Below are positions 33,901 to 41,241 of a DNA stretch of 49,326 nt, piece after piece; position 1 is the stretch's first letter; each line of letters starts with the position of its first letter. The notes beneath the pieces are model-generated. The model was not told where the DNA came from. It saw only the letters and a list, made by a program, of their open reading frames with translations, and ran no database searches. The DNA comes from JABMRP01 sp964444795. Its GTDB lineage: Bacteria; Planctomycetota; Planctomycetia; Pirellulales; Thermoguttaceae. The position numbers and the translations under genes are program-made. The DNA lies in the NCBI GenBank assembly GCA_964444795.1, contig CAYUIQ010000030.1, forward strand, positions 1 through 49,326, read 5' to 3'.

Positions 33901-36639
33901 TCCCGTGTCGCCTTCTCCCGGCTTGCCGGCCGAGAGGATCGTGACAGCAAAGACCTTTTTCTCGGCCGTCGTAATCAGTAGACGGCACGGTAGGGGCGGC
34001 AAAAGGTAGACGGTAACGTCCTCCCGTTTCTGGCTCGGTTCCAGTGGACGAGCAGGACCGCCGTCCTGGATAACCGCCGTGGCTCCGCGCATGCATCCAA
34101 TAAACGCGCCACCGTCCTCCTCGTCGTAGCCGTAGTACAGGTCCCCTTTGCGGTACTGTCGCGTGAACTCCCGGACTGCAAAGAACCCTTTCTCGCCGTC
34201 AATCGCGAGTATCTCGCCGCTGGCCAGATCGAGCACGCCGCCCACGCCGGGAGTGTGGGCGTCTGGCAGGAAGAACGTCTTGGCTTTTGCAGCCGGCTCG
34301 TTCCCGTTTGCGGGCTCGGCCTTTAGAACCGACTGGCCCCCAAATTCGGCGTATGCATAGGGCACGATCATCAAGTCGGCCCATTCGTACTTCAGTCGGA
34401 TTCCGGAAAGGCCACCGGGGATTCCCTTGTCGTCTTCTCCCGACTTGCCGACCGAGAGGATCGTGACGTCAAAGACCTTGTCGTCGGCCGTATTGATCAG
34501 CAGCCGGCAGGGAAGCTGGGGCAATGTGTAGGCCGTGCGGCCCACAAGCTTATGCTGCTGTTTGAATTGAACAAAACGCTTGCCGTTCCAAAGCGCCATA
34601 CTGGCGTTACGCAGGCAGACCACCGAGCCGTCGAACGCGCCAACGTAGGCCAGATCGCCTTGATCCAATTGGGCAAACTCGCTGGCATCGGCGCTTGGCA
34701 GCCTCGCGCCACTGGCCAGATCCAGTGCGACGCCGACGTCGGGCGTCCCGACGATGGGCAGGAAGATCGTCTTGGCAACCGGCGCCGCCGTGTCCTCCTC
34801 AACTCCGTTGATCGGCGCGGCCCGCACGACAATCGCTCCCTCACGCGTCTCATATTTCAACCCCAGCGGCTTCAGCACCGCCTCTAGGACCTGCGCCAGA
34901 GTGGTCTTTTGAAGCTTCAGCGTGATCGGCGTATATGGGCTAATCCCCGCCGTCGACAGCGACCGTCCGTCGACAACGATCTTCACGTCGGCCGTTTGGG
35001 CGAGTCGGTGGAGCATGCCGAGCAGCGGTATCCTCTGGAAATTCACGTCCAAGAGCTTCATGGCAAGGAGTTTCTCGATCTCCGTCTGCCTCTCTTTCGC
35101 TTCCCCCGTCGAGCCGTTTCCCATATTCGCGGAAGGGACAATGCGCTGGAGCGTCAGGATCACTCGCTCAACTCGGGTTGCCGGAACGACAATATCCCGT
35201 TTGGCCGATCTGTGGCCCTCCAGGACGGCGAGCAGTTCGTGCTTACCCTGTGCGACGTCGAAGACATTGGGGGCTTTGCCCAGTTCTTTACCGTCCAGGA
35301 AGATGGTCGCTCCGGGGGGAGTGGTCCGGACGTTGAGTTCCGTCGGCGGAACTTCCGCCGACGGCCAAAGAAACAACCCCAGCAAGCTAGAACCAAAGAC
35401 TGCGATCATGGCGATAACTCCCAAGGAACGGCGCGAGCTTGAAAAGAAACGATTTCCACTGGATTCCGTCACGAGTGAAGCCGGCAACGGCACGGTGGTA
35501 GGCTGCTGGACGTGAGCGAGACATTCTTCCAGCAACTGGGCCACTTCGGCCGCCGACTCGTGGCGGTCGCCGGGTTGTTTCGACATGAGCCGGGCAACGA
35601 TCCGGCATAGCCACTCGGGAATGTCCGGATTGAGCTGGCGGATCGGCCGGGGCTCTTCATCCGTGATGCGTCGCAGCACGCCATAGCTCGTTTCGGCGCG
35701 GAACGGCGCACGGCCGGTACACATCGCGTACAGCACGCTGCCCAGGCTGAACAGATCGCTCCGCTGGTCGACCGACTCGCCACGCGCCTGTTCGGGCGAC
35801 ATGTATTGCGGCGTGCCGGCAATGACACCGGTCCGCGTCAGACTGGCATCGTCCGCCGCCCGGGCGAGCCCGAAGTCGGTCAACTTCACGCGTTCGACGC
35901 CTTCTTCCAGGAGGATGTTGGCCGGCTTCACGTCGCGGTGGACGAGCCCCTGGGCATGGGCGGCAGCCAACCCCGTGGCGGCTTGCACGCCGATTCGCAG
36001 AATCTCGACGATCGCCAGCGGCCCATCGTCATCGAGTCGGCGCTGCAAAGACGGTCCTCGCACATAAGGCATGACGAGATAGGGGAGCCCACCTGCATCC
36101 GCCACGCCGTGGATTTCCATCACGTTCTCGTGAACCACCGCGGCGGCCGCTTGGGCTTCACGCGAGAAACGCTTCCGTGCCGATCCACTGCTGCCGAGAT
36201 GCGGCGCAAGAACCTTGATCGCAACGTACCGATTCAACGCCGCATCAAACGCTTTGAGCACGACGCCCATTCCACCGGAGCCGACGACCCCCACGACTTC
36301 ATACGTCCCCAAACGGCCGAGCATCCGATCGTCATCCGTCGGTGCCAACAGCTTGAGCACGGTGTCGTGGCTGAACGACGCATCACCGGCGGTCGTCGAA
36401 TCGAGCCCCGGATCGAGTGCCGGGGCGTCCGACGGCGGACAATCGGCTTGCTGGCCCAAGAGAGACTCGCGAACGCCCGACCAAATGTCGTCGCCGGCCG
36501 CGGTCGCTTCGAGTCGGCGACGGCAATTGTCGCAGTCGTCCAAGTGCAACTCGAATGCGGTCTGTTCCTCATCGCTCAACTTCTGTTGGAGCGACAGTTC
36601 GATCCGCTCCGGGTCGCATGTTTTGTGGTCGTTGTTCAT
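30919..36639 (-). CDS. Zinc-finger Ser/Thr kinase with STN-, GspG- and SecD-like ectodomain
   Basis: The 1906-residue protein starts with an anti-sigma zinc motif: Cys8, His32, Cys36, Cys39 (H-x3-C-x2-C). The kinase domain is at about 113-375 with GSGGMG, VAIKVL, HRDVKPAN (234-241), DFG (255-257) and MSPEQA. A transmembrane helix lies at about 406-425. Outside follow a PEGA domain (434-495), a secretin/TonB short N-terminal (STN)-like domain (525-606), two similar copies of a module with LPCRLLI and VTILS (625-930), a SnoaL-like region (945-1050), a GspG-like pseudopilin segment (1080-1176, GTYPTTEAGLAAL and DPWGRSY), a SecD P1-head-like segment (1240-1358, LAILIDDRVIFAP), a module shared with the giant M56 protein, and a second GspG-like segment near 1790-1875. 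It probably controls the adjacent sigma factor and senses the envelope; the ligand is unknown. Confidence 0.93.
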   Translation of the reverse strand: MNNDHKTCDPERIELSLQQKLSDEEQTAFELHLDDCDNCRRRLEATAAGDDIWSGVRESLLGQQADCPPSDAPALDPGLDSTTAGDASFSHDTVLKLLAPTDDDRMLGRLGTYEVVGVVGSGGMGVVLKAFDAALNRYVAIKVLAPHLGSSGSARKRFSREAQAAAAVVHENVMEIHGVADAGGLPYLVMPYVRGPSLQRRLDDDGPLAIVEILRIGVQAATGLAAAHAQGLVHRDVKPANILLEEGVERVKLTDFGLARAADDASLTRTGVIAGTPQYMSPEQARGESVDQRSDLFSLGSVLYAMCTGRAPFRAETSYGVLRRITDEEPRPIRQLNPDIPEWLCRIVARLMSKQPGDRHESAAEVAQLLEECLAHVQQPTTVPLPASLVTESSGNRFFSSSRRSLGVIAMIAVFGSSLLGLFLWPSAEVPPTELNVRTTPPGATIFLDGKELGKAPNVFDVAQGKHELLAVLEGHRSAKRDIVVPATRVERVILTLQRIVPSANMGNGSTGEAKERQTEIEKLLAMKLLDVNFQRIPLLGMLHRLAQTADVKIVVDGRSLSTAGISPYTPITLKLQKTTLAQVLEAVLKPLGLKYETREGAIVVRAAPINGVEEDTAAPVAKTIFLPIVGTPDVGVALDLASGARLPSADASEFAQLDQGDLAYVGAFDGSVVCLRNASMALWNGKRFVQFKQQHKLVGRTAYTLPQLPCRLLINTADDKVFDVTILSVGKSGEDDKGIPGGLSGIRLKYEWADLMIVPYAYAEFGGQSVLKAEPANGNEPAAKAKTFFLPDAHTPGVGGVLDLASGEILAIDGEKGFFAVREFTRQYRKGDLYYGYDEEDGGAFIGCMRGATAVIQDGGPARPLEPSQKREDVTVYLLPPLPCRLLITTAEKKVFAVTILSAGKPGEGDTGVPRHISGIRLRYELADPEVVSEAESVANLTDTSVEQKVRDVIAKFAEAVVKGDKAAVTKCLHPKMYGMADRLDEAAESVHAGLKLAEIHSVFVRGDRALVATELAPINDRKSTTLACTVYTLVKIGESWVIEDIDMEDEKGRADEMHRFKNETPNEAEGSREQAEMFRRQANASCRELETAMEMYRLDMGTYPTTEAGLAALVEKPKNAESDGKWSGPYLSKLPKDPWGRSYRYRRVTEPNGTKTTIWSLGPDQRDGTDDDIRLGIDYDSPDPGRLDLRVAATRGDDGKAMLNEKDVENYINDLKTNGPQPARRRADPFAWFPMNDKPRPPLITADHGGQTFVLLANTPEHTMLRASTRPWGIASVTVHHELQGRPAVSVELDEAGGRQFGELTETHLNLPLAILIDDRVIFAPTVRTKITTRFQISGSFDIEEAGRLARTIMIGMTRPEPADDVPGVGDAAIPLPPPKTGPLSFGPPIERVVNDDKTGKEWMIDLDTGKLYTPPTELDPEQNSQADTKKLLAWVRQQGIDATGIKAQGGELQFIERVLAVVDKASWESVTQQQVRDALAEVVDPSDKAVVGDTLYAFRTREGGMGVLQVVGRGEESPSVKIRYKLVRTARDVATDFLTAMRDKDDEALKALATDAVTQGWKEALPQFAAELRHHLEVFSKSTDPLTKIEEVVVDGNLAAVKAANVKQGYLVLFFQRTSEGWRNCSLKNSPPNVPLAEHVKQYKAKFQEADAQPGLGEVDRSSDTATDVPPGWKVVQRVEVPADQTAAIGKRLGGRIEKLSNDIYLAHGVEIQVNVMRCPMAEDAEKIHASVLKMKGDPAYCHLMGKTVVEFVGQFDVEFAKRAAHELLGVGPYVPNDARVPLTVEQRDRARAQTLLSSKRILQLAVQMYHVEYGKYPALRDGWAELTRTDGDKGPFLKGEPKNPFTGGSTVAGDGSGDWQYDVKTNELRAVVPFGKEKADLLGLTSKDVVTKGEDGGGSPSP

Positions 36640-36660
36640 TCGCGTTATTTCCTAACAACC

Positions 36661-36689
36661 TATACACACCCGCGCGGCGAAGTCTGACA
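36661..36689 (-). promoter_or_regulatory. ECF-type promoter element of the zinc-finger kinase gene
   Basis: On the minus strand TGTCAGA (36683-36689) and TGTGTATA (36661-36668) are separated by 14 bp. The same pair occurs before the sigma gene. It lies between the sigma stop and the kinase start, so the kinase can be transcribed on its own. Confidence 0.6.
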
Positions 36690-36698
36690 CGCGCCGGC

Positions 36699-37295
36699 CT
36701 ACACTTCCTGCTCGTACTCGGTCACCTTTTCCTGGATTCGCCGCATCACGCGGCTGCGTGCGGCGTAAATCGCCCCTCGATTCTTCGCGAGTTCTTCCGC
36801 CACGACCTCGACATCGCGTCCCTCGACGGCGGTCCGCCAAAACGCGTTCCACGTGGCCTGATGGAACTCCTTGCGGACCTGTCTGGCGGCCCAGCGAAAC
36901 ACTTCACGCCGGTACTCCAACCGTAACAGGTCCGAATCGGGGGCGGTGTGCGACTCGTGCCTGCCCAGCAACGCCAGCATCGCCGAGTCGCCCGAGCCGC
37001 GATCCGGCTTTCCGCGAGTCAAAGCGTTGAGAATTGCGTTGTGCGCCACACGCCCCAGCCAGGTGCGGAACTTCGCCCGCTTCGGATCATGCCCCCGCTG
37101 CTCCACCGCCTTGGAAACCGCCACCAGAACCTGTTGAGCGACATCGTCCGCATCCGCTTCCTGCATCCCCTTTTGCCGGGCCAGGCGCAGGATAATCGGC
37201 CGATAGATTTCGACGAACTCGTGCCACGCCGCCTGATCCGCCGGATCGCGGACGCGGATCAGCAGGCTCGCTCGTGTTTCCGGGGTTGAGTTCAT
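36699..37295 (-). CDS. ECF RNA polymerase sigma factor
   Basis: The 198-residue protein has region 2 (WHEFVEIYRPIILRLARQKG, ADDVAQQVLVAVSKA, KFRTWLGRVAHNAI) and region 4 (DVEVVAEELAKNRGAIYAARSRVMRRI), and no regions 1 or 3, as in ECF sigma factors. It belongs to the planctomycete type found beside Ser/Thr kinases. The start is ATG 37295, chosen over a TTG one codon earlier; AGAAGG lies 9 nt upstream. The stop is 59 bp from the kinase gene start. Upstream elements match those of the kinase gene, which suggests that it directs its own transcription. Confidence 0.92.
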   Translation of the reverse strand: MNSTPETRASLLIRVRDPADQAAWHEFVEIYRPIILRLARQKGMQEADADDVAQQVLVAVSKAVEQRGHDPKRAKFRTWLGRVAHNAILNALTRGKPDRGSGDSAMLALLGRHESHTAPDSDLLRLEYRREVFRWAARQVRKEFHQATWNAFWRTAVEGRDVEVVAEELAKNRGAIYAARSRVMRRIQEKVTEYEQEV

Positions 37296-37318
37296 CAATG
37301 CGTACCTTCTCTATCCTT

Positions 37319-37346
37319 TATACACAGGCGAGGCCAATCTCTGACA
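37319..37346 (-). promoter_or_regulatory. ECF-type promoter element of the sigma factor gene
   Basis: On the minus strand TGTCAGA (37340-37346) and TGTGTATA (37319-37326) are separated by 13 bp, about 24 bp before the start codon. Flanking bases are also similar to the kinase copy. Confidence 0.6.
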
Positions 37347-38436
37347 TTCGCGTCGACCTCCTCCTTCTTGGGTTTTTCGAATTGCCATCGGAACATACGT
37401 GCCCTGAGTCCTCGCTCACTGCCAGTCCTGACCCCTCGTTGCAGGGGGCACCTCCGTTAATCTGGAGTTCTGCCTCAATCGCGAAGTAGCCCCCTGGTGG
37501 AAGATGCCTTTCAGCAACTCGCATTGACGCACTCTGCCTACATGCCGCCGCACGGAAGATCGAGCAAGGCGAACGCCCGCTGCTGGTGCGGCGTCGGACC
37601 GGTCGCCATGTCAAATCGATAGTGCCCTCCCCGTACGCTATCCACTCATCGTCACGAGTGGTCCTTGCCAAGGACATACAGGTGTGGATGGAGCCGGGCT
37701 ACGAGTAACGAAAGAGGCCCTCGCCACAAAGAGAGGGCGAGGGCCAAATAACTCGTCTTGCGATCCAAACTGCTCCCCCCGCAAGTCGCCTCCGGCTCAG
37801 TCAAGCAATGCCCATTGTGGGCGTATCTCGCACCGCAGTCTAACTGGATGCAAAGTCACCGTAATCGCAGGATGAAGCCCGAGTCGAAATGCAGCGGACG
37901 AACAACTCAAATCCAAGCGGGGCAGGAACCGAAAGTGCAAACGCTAAATATCGCTACGACAAAAGGTCCCTGCCTGACTTCAACAAATAGGGTTCACTCT
38001 TGAGGAGCCAGAACAGTTCAAGCCCCTCATCGAAACATGTCCGATGGTTCTTCCATATATGCCCTCCATACAAGGACGAAAAGCACACCAAGAACGCAGT
38101 ATTCCGGAAACGGAACACGAGGTTCTTTATTGTATTTTAGTCGCCGTTTCGCAGGCGGTCAAGCAAATTTGTCTAACCGGTTTTGCCACTTCTCTTGTCG
38201 ATTCCGCATGACGTAATTTTTCGATCCACCGTGCCATTCCTCGGCGGCGGGAGTGGCTTTCGTGCCACAAGCACCCCCTCAGCAGAACCGGATTAAGTCG
38301 AAGATAGACGAACTAAACAAAAGGGGGCGCAACGGTTTGTCTGCCGTAACCCCTTTCTGATGTCCATCGAGAGGTTGCCAACCAGCGTCCCCCGGCAGAG
38401 CCGGAGGCTGACGGGGATATTGGCCAGTGACCGAAG
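37347..38436. other. 1.1-kb region without a recognised gene
   Basis: Only short frames with no recognisable motif are present. The second half (about 37900-38220) is clearly AT-richer than the surrounding genes. A strong hairpin at 37715-37744 is listed separately. It may be a decayed gene or hold small RNAs, but nothing can be shown. Confidence 0.5.
37715..37744. terminator. Strong hairpin, possible terminator
   Basis: GGCCCTCGCC (37715-37724) pairs perfectly with GGCGAGGGCC (37735-37744) around a 10-nt loop. The minus strand continues TCTTTCG and the plus strand AAATAAC, so the T run is poor. No gene is known to end here. Confidence 0.4.
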
Positions 38437-39795
38437 CTACGCACCACTCGAGCCGTTGGTGCTGAACATCTTCAGTGTGTCGTCGATGGCCGACTTCTCG
38501 ACCAACGCGACGACCGTGTCGCCGGGGCAAAGGCGGTCGTCGGCGCCGGGTACGCGGACGAAGTTTTCGTGAATCACGGCGCCGATGAGACACTGCGGCG
38601 GAAGCGACAAACCGGCCAGCACGTGCTCCGTCGCCGGTGCGCCCGGCAAGACTTCGATTTCGAGAATCTCGATGGTCGCTCCGGTCGAGAGCGGCGCGCG
38701 GGAGATCAGCGCGCCGGAGTTGAGGAACCCGAGCACCTGCTGGGCAACAACTTTTCGCGGGCTGACCGTGTGGTCGATCCCCAACTTCTCCATGACGTTG
38801 GCGTAATCGGGGCGGCTGATGATCGACGCGGTCCGCCCGGCGCCGAGTTCCTTGGCCTCGACGCAGGCCATGATGTTGTTCTCGTCGTCGCCGGCACAGG
38901 CAACGAAGACGTCGGCGCTGCCGACCCGTTCCTCTTCGAGGTTTGCCCGGCGCCGCGAGTCGCTGTGGACCACGGTGGTGTGTTTCAAATGGGTGGCGAG
39001 AAACTCGCACCGCTGTCGGTCGCGTTCCATCAGCACCACGGCGAAGCGCCGGCCTTCCAGCGCCCGGGCCAGATGGTAGCCGGTTTCACCTCCGCCGCCG
39101 ATCACCACGCCCTGTTTGGACGGCGACTCGCTGCCGAACTGCTCCTTGACGTCGTCGATATCTTCCCGCGTGCCGATCAGCGTGAGCCGGTCGCCGGGGA
39201 CGACACGATCCTCGGCCGTGGCGATCGACATCGTATCTTCATGGCAGATCGACCCGATGCGCACGCCCGGGGGCAACTGCATGCCCTTCAGCGGCAGGTC
39301 CAGCACCGGCGCCTTTTCCTCGACGGCCACCTCCTGCATTTCCAATTCACCCCGGGCGAAATTCTCCACGGCGATCGAACCGGGGTTGCGAATACCGCGC
39401 GCCAATTCCATGGCCGACAGGTGTTCGAGGCTCATCAGCCGATCGATCTGGAAATGACGCTGGTAGTCGAACGTGCTGAGATCGCGGAAGACGGGGGCGT
39501 AGACGCGGGCGACCGACCGGCGGGCGCCCATCGCCTTGGCCATGCTCGCGGCGATCATGTTCACTTCGTCGGAGCCGGTCACCGCCAGGCACAGATCGGC
39601 GCCGAGGATTCCCGTCTGAAAGAGGACACTCGATTGGGCGGCCGATCCGGTGATCGCGCGAACGTCCAACTCGTCGTTGGCCCGGCGGATGACCTCCGGA
39701 TCGTGATCCACGACGGCGACGCTGTGCCCGTGGTGACACAATTCGTCGGCGATCGATGTGCCGACCGTGCCGGCGCCCAGGATGACTACTTGCAT
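38437..39795 (-). CDS. trkA: Trk potassium uptake regulatory protein TrkA
   Basis: The 452-residue protein has the full duplicated layout of TrkA: an NAD-binding Rossmann domain with GAGTVGTSIADEL (1-130), a TrkA-C domain (about 140-220), a second Rossmann domain with GGGGETGYHLARAL (about 230-350), and a second TrkA-C domain. It binds NAD(H) and gates a TrkH/KtrB-type K+ channel at the inner membrane; no such channel gene is in the window. ATG 39795 is preferred to an in-frame TTG ten codons earlier because the Rossmann strand MQVVILGAG begins there. It lies 10 bp after a small membrane gene, so it is the last gene of a three-gene unit. Confidence 0.92.
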   Translation of the reverse strand: MQVVILGAGTVGTSIADELCHHGHSVAVVDHDPEVIRRANDELDVRAITGSAAQSSVLFQTGILGADLCLAVTGSDEVNMIAASMAKAMGARRSVARVYAPVFRDLSTFDYQRHFQIDRLMSLEHLSAMELARGIRNPGSIAVENFARGELEMQEVAVEEKAPVLDLPLKGMQLPPGVRIGSICHEDTMSIATAEDRVVPGDRLTLIGTREDIDDVKEQFGSESPSKQGVVIGGGGETGYHLARALEGRRFAVVLMERDRQRCEFLATHLKHTTVVHSDSRRRANLEEERVGSADVFVACAGDDENNIMACVEAKELGAGRTASIISRPDYANVMEKLGIDHTVSPRKVVAQQVLGFLNSGALISRAPLSTGATIEILEIEVLPGAPATEHVLAGLSLPPQCLIGAVIHENFVRVPGADDRLCPGDTVVALVEKSAIDDTLKMFSTNGSSGA

Positions 39796-39805
39796 TGCAG
39801 CGTTC

Positions 39806-40027
39806 TCACAGCCACCAGGACTCAATCATCTTAATGACGAGAAGCACCACGGCCAAGAATCCGACGATCCAGGTCGCGCAGCCCAAGGCATGCCGAAGAA
39901 TCGGGCGCATCGCTTCGTGCCGGGTCGCCGCATAGACCAAACTGACCGCGACGACCAGCGGAAACGAAAACCATAAGTAGTTGATTCGGGCTGCCGATTC
40001 GCCGGCTGCCAGCAGGAGGCTGTTCAT
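39806..40027 (-). CDS. Small membrane protein with two helices
   Basis: The 73-residue protein has two hydrophobic segments (LWFSFPLVVAVSLVYAA and GCATWIVGFLAVVLLVI) joined by a short charged loop. No family is recognised by sequence alone. Its ATG overlaps the stop of the preceding gene as ATGA and it is followed by trkA after 10 bp, so it is part of that operon. It may be linked to K+ transport or to the TM2-like protein, but no direct evidence exists. Confidence 0.72.
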   Translation of the reverse strand: MNSLLLAAGESAARINYLWFSFPLVVAVSLVYAATRHEAMRPILRHALGCATWIVGFLAVVLLVIKMIESWWL

Positions 40028-40650
40028 GGGCGTTGCTTCTGATCGGGGGTATCTTGGGACAACTCGGGCGAATCTTTTCCTTTTTCAGTTTTCTTCAGAT
40101 CTTCTTGCTCGCCGCCGTCCTCTTCCCGGACGGAAAGAACCGGACCGGCACAAGCATCGTAGATGGCCAGTATGTTGATCAGCCCGGCAATCATCGTATA
40201 AACGGTTCCCAACTCGAAATATCGATCCAGTACGTCGTTCAATTCGTTCAGGGTCGGCCGGTTGTGGAGGCTTTGGGACTCGCTGAAGGAGGGCGGTGCC
40301 ATGAACCCGCCCCAAATCGCCGCCTTGCCGCTTCGGATTCTCATGGCCTGGACCAGCGCCGGCATGGCGGGCAATCCAGCGCCGATCTGACAGAAATAGG
40401 GGAGCCGGACGTTGCCACGCTGCAGCGACGCGTACACCACCCGTCCCCAACCGACGTCCGAATTGCCACCCAGGACGACCCCGTATGAAAACGTCCCGAA
40501 AATGCAGACGAAGAACAGGATGCCCTTGGCGGTCCGTCCCTGGTAGAAGTGGCCCAGGCCGGGAATCAGCCAGGCCAGGAAACCGGCCAAGACCGGGTCT
40601 TTCAACGAGATCGTCTCGCCGGTTTCACTCGTCTGCGATTGTTCGGTCAC
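40024..40650 (-). CDS. TM2/DUF6677-like membrane protein
   Basis: The 208-residue protein starts with a TM2-like unit, LAGFLAWLIPGLGHFYQGR followed by GILFFVCIFGTFSYG, with the central GLGHFYQGR turn. A further hydrophobic stretch lies near 150-170. The C-terminus is charged (EEDGGEQEDLKKTEKGK). Function is unknown; proteins like this occur in planctomycetes. The start is GTG 40650 with AAAGGTG about 8 nt upstream. It is the first gene of the unit leading to trkA. Confidence 0.8.
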   Translation of the reverse strand: MTEQSQTSETGETISLKDPVLAGFLAWLIPGLGHFYQGRTAKGILFFVCIFGTFSYGVVLGGNSDVGWGRVVYASLQRGNVRLPYFCQIGAGLPAMPALVQAMRIRSGKAAIWGGFMAPPSFSESQSLHNRPTLNELNDVLDRYFELGTVYTMIAGLINILAIYDACAGPVLSVREEDGGEQEDLKKTEKGKDSPELSQDTPDQKQRP

Positions 40651-41241
40651 GGATGATTCACCTTTCGCCCTGATGTGCCCTGTCTTCCCCGATCTCCCGC
40701 GGCCCGCCGACAGTGGTCACACCGCCTCAGACAGGAAAGCCGCTGGGCACCCCACGGCTCCACCCGCCCAACGCATGTCCCATTCTAGCCCCACCGCGCG
40801 GTTTTGCCAGGGCATTTTGGATTATGCCAGGCCTGTCGGGGGGGCCGGTGTCAGCCGCCATCACCTCCCCTGCCGGTTATCTCGAACCGTCGAACGCCGG
40901 CCCCGCATTATACTGCCTTGCTTGTGCCATAACGCCTTTTCAGTAAAAGCTTTACAAGAACCTGGGCCTCCGTCTCCTAAAGACCGTTTTAACGCCGCTC
41001 TCTTCGTTAAAATATCTGGGGGAAAATTTTAATCGCGCCCCTGTGTCGCCATTATTTCGGCGGGGTGCATCATGGAAAGAAGCCGTTTCGGGCCGGATGA
41101 CCGTCTGGCGAAGGCTGGAATCTTGAGAGAGTTGAACGGCGTTACGCCGAAAACGTTCTACGCCCCGGAGGTCTACAACGTGGCGTATGAGGAAATGGAG
41201 TAACACGGGATTGGTGTGGGGGAAAGAAGGCATGCCACCCC
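40651..41241. other. Intergenic region
   Basis: No complete gene was recognised. It contains the 43-codon frame at 41072-41203 listed as a possible remnant. The first 200 bases are rich in CCC/GGG tracts. Confidence 0.5.
41072..41203 (+). pseudogene. Possible C-terminal remnant of a Fic-type protein
   Basis: A 43-codon frame reads DRLAKAGILREL followed by NGVTPKTFYAPEVYNV. This resembles the C-terminal winged helix of Fic-family proteins (L-x3-GIL(R/K)E-x2-G-x5-(L/F)Y-x-A/V). The rest of such a gene is missing upstream. No strong ribosome site is seen. It could instead be a real small gene. Confidence 0.35.

Noticed and set aside
37318..37677. 119-codon minus-strand frame upstream of the sigma gene
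   Set aside because: It overlaps the promoter of the sigma gene, has no motif and no ribosome site.
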